A stretch of 53,030 bases of DNA from UBA1757 sp045627385 (GTDB taxonomy: Bacteria; Bacteroidota; Bacteroidia; Bacteroidales; UBA1402). The translations under genes and the position numbers were made by a program. The notes under the pieces were generated by a model, which was given only the letters and a program-made list of their open reading frames with translations, did no database searches and was not told where the DNA came from. Location: NCBI GenBank assembly GCA_045627385.1, contig JAZQNO010000002.1, forward strand, positions 1 through 53,030, given 5' to 3'. Positions 48,221 through 53,030 of the stretch are shown here, in pieces; position 1 is the stretch's first letter, and the number at the start of each line of letters is the position of its first letter.

Positions 48221-48874
48221 ATGCGTAGAATTTTCCTGACCGTCCTTTTTCTGTCGGCCGCTGTGCTGTCACAAGCCCAATACAAGGCCATCACGCCCGA
48301 GCTCTATATCGGAGCCGACGGAGGTGCCACGCTTTCGACCATCACCACGGTGCGCGCCTATACCGACAAGGGATTCCATCAGGGCGTCAGCGGCGGTCTG
48401 AAGTTGCGTTACATCGCCGAAAAGAACTTCGGCCTGGAGTGCGGACTGCGCTACACCCAAAGCGGCTGGTCCGACGATTACGGTTATCTGGCCACCGATT
48501 CTTACGAGCGTTCCATGTCGTTTTTGGAAATTCCCTTCTTGCTTCATGCCTATCTGGAAGGCGGACGTAGCCGTTATTTCCTGAATGCAGGTCCGAAACT
48601 CGGGTATTTTCTAAGCGAATCTGAAGAAATCAACAGCAGTCTGACGGCTGCCGACGTGCCATACTACCACAAAGCGACCGAACGTCGCCTGCAATACGGC
48701 ATCATGGGCAGCCTCGGTTTCGAATTTCACCTTGGCCGAACCGTCGCCGGTCTGGAAGGCGGTTATTATTACGGTTTGTCCGACATTTTCGAAAATGCCG
48801 TCACGGCCGATTTCGTCACTTCCGACCTTCAGGCCATCCACCTGAATCTGTTCCTCCTTTTCCAAGTCAGGTAG
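48221..48874 (+). CDS. PorT-like outer-membrane beta-barrel protein
   Basis: A 217-aa protein with signal peptide 1-20 (ends LSQAQ). It is rich in alternating polar/aromatic strands: YIGADGGATLSTI, FHQGVSGGLKLRYI, LECGLRYTQSG, SFLEIPFLLHAYL, FLNAGPKLGYFL, VAGLEGGYYYGLSDI and the last strand LFLLFQVR. Such eight-strand barrels (PorT/OMP_b-brl_2 type) are common in Bacteroidetes, where PorT serves the type IX system; this copy is not proven to be PorT. Probably co-transcribed with the LysM gene, so the pair may form an envelope link. Confidence 0.78.
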   Translation: MRRIFLTVLFLSAAVLSQAQYKAITPELYIGADGGATLSTITTVRAYTDKGFHQGVSGGLKLRYIAEKNFGLECGLRYTQSGWSDDYGYLATDSYERSMSFLEIPFLLHAYLEGGRSRYFLNAGPKLGYFLSESEEINSSLTAADVPYYHKATERRLQYGIMGSLGFEFHLGRTVAGLEGGYYYGLSDIFENAVTADFVTSDLQAIHLNLFLLFQVR

Positions 48875-48908
48875 TTCTCGGCACATCGTCCGCAGCCTTC
48901 GTTGAAAC

Positions 48909-48942
48909 AATGCAGCCGGCCCCTTGCGGAGCCGGCTGCATT
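48909..48942. terminator. bidirectional terminator between PorT-like gene and rpoD
   Basis: AATGCAGCCGGC, 10-nt loop, GCCGGCTGCATT: a perfect 12-bp stem between converging genes. T-rich sequence follows on the plus strand (CATTTTAC) and ATTGTTTC on the minus. Confidence 0.8.
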
Positions 48943-48965
48943 CATTTTACTGCGATAAAAAGACC

Positions 48966-49826
48966 TTAACCGAGATATCCTTTCAGGAGTTTGCTGCGGG
49001 AATTCTGACGCAGACGGCGGATGGCTTTCTCCTTGATCTGACGGACACGTTCGCGTGTCAGACCGAATTTGTCGCCGATTTCTTCCAACGTCATTTCCTG
49101 ACAGCCCAGTCCGAAGAACATTTTGATGATGTCGCTTTCTCTTTCGGTCAGTGTAGACAAGGCGCGGTCGATTTCTTTCGACAGAGACTCGTTGATGAGG
49201 TCGCGGTCGGCAATAGGCGCGTCATCGTTGACCAGCACATCGAGCAGGTTGTTGTCTTCGCCTTCGACAAAAGGCGCGTCGACCGACACGTGGCGACCCG
49301 AAACCTTCAGGGTGTCGGAAACTTTTTCCACGGGGAGGTTCAGTTCTTCGGCCAGTTCTTCGGCGGAAGGGCGACGTTCGTGTTCCTGCTCGAACTTCGA
49401 GTAAGCTTTCTGGATTTTGTTCAACGAACCCACCTGATTGAGAGGAAGACGCACGATGCGCGACTGCTCGGCCAGCGCCTGCAGAATCGACTGGCGGATC
49501 CACCATACGGCATAGGAGATGAACTTGAAGCCTCGTGTTTCGTCAAACTTTTCGGCGGCCTTGATGAGGCCCAGGTTGCCCTCGTTGATAAGATCGGGCA
49601 GGCTCAATCCCTGATTCTGATACTGTTTGGCGACAGATACGACGAAACGCAAGTTGGCGCGCGTCAGCTTTTCCAAAGCGGCGCGGTCTCCCTGACGGAT
49701 ACGCTGAGCCAGTTCTACTTCTTCCTCCACTTTGATAAGTTCCTCACGACCAATTTCCTGAAGATATTTGTCGAGAGAGGCGCTTTCTCGGTTGGTGATG
49801 GATTTGGTGATTTTAAGCTGTCTCAT
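48966..49826 (-). CDS. rpoD: primary sigma factor RpoD (Bacteroidetes type)
   Basis: A 286-aa sigma-70 without region 1.1, as in Bacteroidetes. It starts MRQLKITKSITNRESASLDKYL, the typical N-terminus; the open frame extends 16 codons upstream into the promoter and is rejected. Region 2 has FVVSVAKQYQNQGLSLPDLINEGNLGLIKAAEKFD and YAVWWIRQSIL; region 3 SAEELAEEL; region 4 LTERESDIIKMFFGLG and LEEIGDKFGLTRERVRQIKEKAIRRLR. It should read the TTTG-19-TAnnTTTG promoters annotated here. Single gene. Confidence 0.96.
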   Translation of the reverse strand: MRQLKITKSITNRESASLDKYLQEIGREELIKVEEEVELAQRIRQGDRAALEKLTRANLRFVVSVAKQYQNQGLSLPDLINEGNLGLIKAAEKFDETRGFKFISYAVWWIRQSILQALAEQSRIVRLPLNQVGSLNKIQKAYSKFEQEHERRPSAEELAEELNLPVEKVSDTLKVSGRHVSVDAPFVEGEDNNLLDVLVNDDAPIADRDLINESLSKEIDRALSTLTERESDIIKMFFGLGCQEMTLEEIGDKFGLTRERVRQIKEKAIRRLRQNSRSKLLKGYLG

Positions 49827-49848
49827 TATGAGATATAATTTGGGAGCG

Positions 49849-49874
49849 CAAAGGTAATAATTTTTCCAATACAA
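49849..49874 (-). promoter_or_regulatory. promoter of rpoD
   Basis: TACCTTTG on the minus strand (49856-49849), 23 bp before the ATG. TTG at 49874-49872 is 15 bp upstream, a bit close. Confidence 0.6.
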
Positions 49875-49910
49875 TACCCTTGCGCCCCCAAAAAATCATT
49901 TTTCAGAAAA

Positions 49911-51437
49911 TCATTCCGACAGGTCGATGGCGTAATAGGCCAGTTTTCCATTCGGATAAAGGCCCACGATGAAGAGCGCTTTTTCTCCGAACTCACTGTC
50001 ACTCTGAGCATAACGGACAATCTTCTCGAAATCGGAAACCGAGCCAATCTTCTGGTCGTTCACCTTCATGATGATGAATCCTTTGCGGATGCCGGCGTCT
50101 TTCATCTTGCCGTCGGTCAGGCCCGACACCTGGATGCCGTAGCTGATGTTGAGCTGTTTCTTCACGGCAGGTGTCAGCTCGCCGAAAGCTGCACCCAACA
50201 CTTCCATACCCTGCTGGCGCACCACATTCGTGTTGCCGTCGGCGTTGTAGAGCTTCACTTTCAGCACTTCCGACTTCTTGCCTCGGACCACCGTGACTTT
50301 GATCTCATCGCCGGGACGGTACTGCGTCATCTGTTCGGTCAGTTCGCTGGACGAGGTGATTGTGCGGTCTTCTACTTGGGTGATGATGTCGCCTTCCTTG
50401 ATGCCGGCTTCCTGAGCGCCGCTGTGTTCCTTCACTTCCACCACATAGGCGCCTTCCGTCATGTCGATTTTCTTTTCTTTGGCCAGATCAGAAGTCATGG
50501 TCTGCATCACCACACCCAGCAGCGCACGCTGAACGGAACCGTATTCCTTGAGGTCGGCCACCACTTTACGGAAAATAACCGAAGGAATGGCAAAGGAATA
50601 GCCCGAGAAAGCACCTGAGGTAGAGACAATGGCCGTGTTGATGCCCACCAGCTCGCCTTTCGTGTTGACCAGCGCACCGCCACTGTTGCCGGGATTCACG
50701 GCTGCATCGGTCTGGATGAACGATTCTATGCTGAGCGACTGCTGTCCGTTGCCGTTTTGATTATAGGACGAACGGCCCAGGTTGCGGCCTTTGGCGCTGA
50801 CGATACCGGCAGTGACCGTGGATGTCAGATTGAGCGGATTGCCGATGGCCAGTACCCACTCGCCTACCTTTAGGTCTTCAGAGTTGCCGAACGGGATGGT
50901 GGGCAAATTTTCTTCTTCAATCTTGATAAGGGACACATCGGTCACAGGATCGGTGCCAATAATCTTGGCTGGATAGGAACGGTGATCGTTGAGGGTCACT
51001 TCGATTTCATCGGCTCCTTCGATGACGTGGTTGTTGGTGATGATGAAGCCGTCTCTGGAGATGATGACACCCGAACCGTAACCCACCTGCGGCTGCGGCT
51101 GGATCTGACGTGGAGTGCTTCTATAGCCGAAGAAATAGTCGAAGAGGTCCTGCGGAGCCATCTGAGACTGCACCATCCGGGTGCTCTTAGACATGATGTG
51201 CACCACGGCATGGACGGAATTTTCGGCAGCCACCGTAAAATCCACAGGGCCACTGGCGGGTGCTTCCGATTTCACCAACTGAACCTGACGTTCTGCCGGG
51301 GAGGCGATTTCAGACTGGACAGATGCCGAACGGGCATCCAGGCGCTGGCCGTATCTGGATACGGTCACGTACGAGACAAATGCGCTGGCGGCAGCGACAA
51401 GCACCACCAATGCGCCGGCTTTCCAATACTTTTTCAT
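49911..51437 (-). CDS. Do/DegQ-type periplasmic serine endoprotease
   Basis: A 508-aa HtrA-family protease and chaperone of the envelope. An N-terminal membrane anchor (about 8-26) precedes the trypsin-like domain. Catalytic triad: H137 (TNNHVIEG), D167 (DPVTDVSL), S252 (NPGNSGGAL). Two PDZ domains lie at about 290-390 (LLGVVMQTMTSD... GIKEGDIITQVEDR) and 405-500 (AAFGELTPAVKKQL... IRKGFIIMKVNDQKI). ATG at 51491 lies upstream of the promoter, so 51437 is used. Divergent from rnpB. DegP and DegQ roles cannot be separated by sequence. Confidence 0.93.
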   Translation of the reverse strand: MKKYWKAGALVVLVAAASAFVSYVTVSRYGQRLDARSASVQSEIASPAERQVQLVKSEAPASGPVDFTVAAENSVHAVVHIMSKSTRMVQSQMAPQDLFDYFFGYRSTPRQIQPQPQVGYGSGVIISRDGFIITNNHVIEGADEIEVTLNDHRSYPAKIIGTDPVTDVSLIKIEEENLPTIPFGNSEDLKVGEWVLAIGNPLNLTSTVTAGIVSAKGRNLGRSSYNQNGNGQQSLSIESFIQTDAAVNPGNSGGALVNTKGELVGINTAIVSTSGAFSGYSFAIPSVIFRKVVADLKEYGSVQRALLGVVMQTMTSDLAKEKKIDMTEGAYVVEVKEHSGAQEAGIKEGDIITQVEDRTITSSSELTEQMTQYRPGDEIKVTVVRGKKSEVLKVKLYNADGNTNVVRQQGMEVLGAAFGELTPAVKKQLNISYGIQVSGLTDGKMKDAGIRKGFIIMKVNDQKIGSVSDFEKIVRYAQSDSEFGEKALFIVGLYPNGKLAYYAIDLSE

Positions 51438-51476
51438 ATTTATGACAATTAAGGGTTTCGTTTTGTTTTGACGCCG

Positions 51477-51510
51477 TGAAGATATAAGCAAAAAAAATAC
51501 CTTGATTCAA
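51477..51510 (-). promoter_or_regulatory. possible promoter of the DegQ-type gene
   Basis: The minus strand has TTG (51510-51508), 23-bp spacer, TATCTTCA (51484-51477), a two-base variant of TAnnTTTG, 40 bp before the ATG. Confidence 0.4.
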
Positions 51511-51584
51511 TTTGCCGCCACTTTTGTGCAGAATTAACGGCTTGAATTTTAACTTAACGGCGATTAACGGACATTTCAACACTC

Positions 51585-51615
51585 TTTGACATTTTGGCAG
51601 AGTTTTCTACCTTTG
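51585..51615 (+). promoter_or_regulatory. promoter of rnpB
   Basis: TTTG (51585-51588), 19-bp spacer, TACCTTTG (51608-51615). The RNA starts about 6 bp later. Confidence 0.88.
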
Positions 51616-51620
51616 TGGCC

Positions 51621-51980
51621 AATAACAGAGAGCCGTACTGTCGCTTGGCGCTGCCAAGAGGAAAGTCCGGGCAACTCAGGGCAACCATACTTCCTAACGG
51701 AAAGCTGTCAGCGATGGCAGAGTGAAGGTAACAGAAAACAACCGCCCGCAAGGGTAAGGGTGAAAAGGCAGGGCAAGAGCCTACCGCCGGTCTGGCGACA
51801 GAACGGGTCAGTACCACTTATGGGTTGCAAGGTCATGTAAACCGGCGCTTGAGGGTGCGCCCTGCCCGATGCCGGAGGGTAGACCGCGGGTCCTTTCTGA
51901 GGACTCAGCTGTCCAGGTGACTGGCGGCGAAGATAAATGACAGTTCAACACAGAACCCGGCTTATCAGCTCTCTGTTATT
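51621..51980 (+). ncRNA. rnpB: RNase P RNA (type A)
   Basis: About 360 nt. The P1 helix is formed by AATAACAGAGAGC (51621-51633) and GCTCTCTGTTATT (51968-51980). Conserved region I GAGGAAAGTCCGGGC is at 51658-51672, and the 3' core ACAGAACCCGGCTTAT is at 51950-51965. A T run follows the closing stem and probably ends transcription. RNase P removes tRNA 5' leaders, including those of the seven cluster tRNAs here. Confidence 0.96.
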
Positions 51981-52008
51981 TTTTTAGGACTTCAAAAACG
52001 CCTGCACT

Positions 52009-53030
52009 ATGGATATGAAGCGCATCAAAGAAGGAATCAAGGATTTCATCCAATTCATCACCAAGGATCTGTGGCATCCCAATGCCAGAGAGCACAAGGG
52101 TTTCCTGTATCATTTCGACAACATCATACGCATCATCCAGTTGGCCACAAGAGGCTTCCAGAACAACAAGCTTATCATCATCGCCTCGGCCCTCACCTAT
52201 TTCACGGTGCTTTCTTTCATCCCACTGATGAGCATCATGCTGGGCATCGCCAAGGGATTCAATTTCCAGGACTATCTGCAGAATGTGATGCTGAACACTT
52301 TTCCCGGGCAGGTCGAGGTGCTCAATTTCGTCTTCTCACTAGTGGAGCAGGTGCTCTCAGTGGCCGCTAACGGCGTGGTGGTGGGTATCGGACTCATTTT
52401 CATCTTTTGGTCGGTCTGGGCCATCGTCAACAACCTGGAGCGCGCCTTCAACATGGTTTGGGGTCTGCAGAACCGCAAATTTTACCGCAAGCTGGGCACT
52501 CTGTTGGCTGTCATTTTTCTCTTCCCCATCCTGCTGGTCATCTCAAGCGGCGTGTCCATCTACCTGAAGACGGCGCTCGACTCTTCGCCGCTGTTCGAGG
52601 CCATGGGTCCGCTCAACAACCTGCTCATCAAGCTGATTCCATACGTTCTTTCCTGGCTGCTCTTCACGCTGATGTACGTCATTCTGCCCAACACCAAGGT
52701 GAAGTTCAAGAATGCGGCCGTCGCCGGTCTGATCGCAGGCGTCGCCTTCCAGATATTCCAATACCTTTATATTAACGGACAGATTTGGGTGAGCCGCTAC
52801 AACGCTCTGTACGGAAGTTTCGCAGCGCTCCCGCTGCTGCTGCTCTGGCTGCAGCTTACCTGGACCATCGTGCTGATGGGCGCCGAGATGACCTACGCAT
52901 CGCAGAATCTGGAAAATTTCTTCTACGAGAAAGAAATATCGAATGTCAGCAACCGCTACCACTATTTCTTCGCCATCGTCATGATGGGCGCCATCTGCCG
53001 TCGTTTCGAAAAGGGAGAGTCTCCCCTGTC
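52009..53030 (+). CDS. YihY/BrkB-family membrane protein, 3' end cut by window
   Basis: 340 codons are visible with no stop before the edge. It starts MDMKRIKEGIKDF; the second Met (52015) is an alternative. YihY pattern: NKLIIIASALTYFTVLSFIPLMSIMLGIAKGF, WSVWAIVNNLERAFNMVWGL, and AALPLLLLWLQLTWTIVLMGAEMTYA, with about six membrane segments. It was once called RNase BN, which was an error; function unknown. It lies 28 bp after rnpB and may be read through from it. Confidence 0.88.
   Translation, partial: MDMKRIKEGIKDFIQFITKDLWHPNAREHKGFLYHFDNIIRIIQLATRGFQNNKLIIIASALTYFTVLSFIPLMSIMLGIAKGFNFQDYLQNVMLNTFPGQVEVLNFVFSLVEQVLSVAANGVVVGIGLIFIFWSVWAIVNNLERAFNMVWGLQNRKFYRKLGTLLAVIFLFPILLVISSGVSIYLKTALDSSPLFEAMGPLNNLLIKLIPYVLSWLLFTLMYVILPNTKVKFKNAAVAGLIAGVAFQIFQYLYINGQIWVSRYNALYGSFAALPLLLLWLQLTWTIVLMGAEMTYASQNLENFFYEKEISNVSNRYHYFFAIVMMGAICRRFEKGESPL

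Noticed and set aside
51586..51840. 84- and 87-aa ORFs within rnpB
   Set aside because: They lie inside RNase P RNA, whose conserved core is unmistakable.

Overview
The window is chromosomal DNA of a Bacteroidota bacterium, order Bacteroidales. This rests on TAnnTTTG-type -7 boxes with TTTG about 19 bp upstream in front of tRNA, rnpB and protein genes, a short RpoD without region 1.1, type III glutamine synthetase, type IX secretion (T9SS) and PorT-like proteins, and the dnaN-exonuclease-coaBC-DUF4835-recN-trmH order. Coding DNA is moderately GC-rich with many G/C-ended codons, so nearly every gene has a long antisense ORF shadow. I cannot name the genus. No insertion sequence, prophage, CRISPR array or SusC/SusD pair was seen.

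Layout. 1-660: minus-strand tRNA cluster (Gly-Lys-Trp-Asp-Gly-Leu-Phe, Phe cut by the edge) with its own promoter. 758-3399: pseudouridine synthase and a secreted PL1 pectate lyase. 3529-5264: phenylacetate-CoA ligase-like enzyme plus a tandem-ACT protein. 5284-9043: minus-strand polysaccharide genes (GT2, O-antigen-ligase-like, EpsG-like). 9138-13913: RlmD and a very large pectinesterase. 13948-20408: dnaN operon. 20505-22549: murB and a second GT2. 22555-31336: the metabolic centre, a GH28 plus CE8 pectin operon facing a plus-strand uronate operon (uxaE, SDR, LarA-like, pdxB, gnd). 31405-35939: metallo-hydrolase, CE15 esterase, glutamine synthetase III. 36033-39750: TlpA-like, aminopeptidase C, tRNA-Lys, MFS transporter. 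39755-46640: minus operon of T9SS-sorted protein, lytic transglycosylase, uvrA and an ABC-F ATPase. 46721-53030: LysM/ligand-binding protein, PorT-like barrel, rpoD, DegQ-type protease, rnpB and a truncated YihY-family gene.

How it fits together. Five secreted or lipid-anchored enzymes (PL1, two CE8, GH28, CE15) attack pectin or uronate-ester-bearing plant polymers, and the uronate operon should process the released galacturonate. That operon places UxaE (tagaturonate to fructuronate) and a probable fructuronate reductase (to mannonate) beside a LarA-superfamily protein that keeps all the nickel-pincer ligands checked, and beside 6-phosphogluconate dehydrogenase. Mannonate and gluconate are C2 epimers and the LarA superfamily is known to include a gluconate 2-epimerase, so I propose a mannonate-to-gluconate shunt into the pentose phosphate pathway. 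This is the most interesting hypothesis in the window and is unproven. uxaC, uxuA, gluconokinase and the larB/C/E cofactor genes are not in the window. No intergenic stretch above 300 bases lacks an RNA gene.
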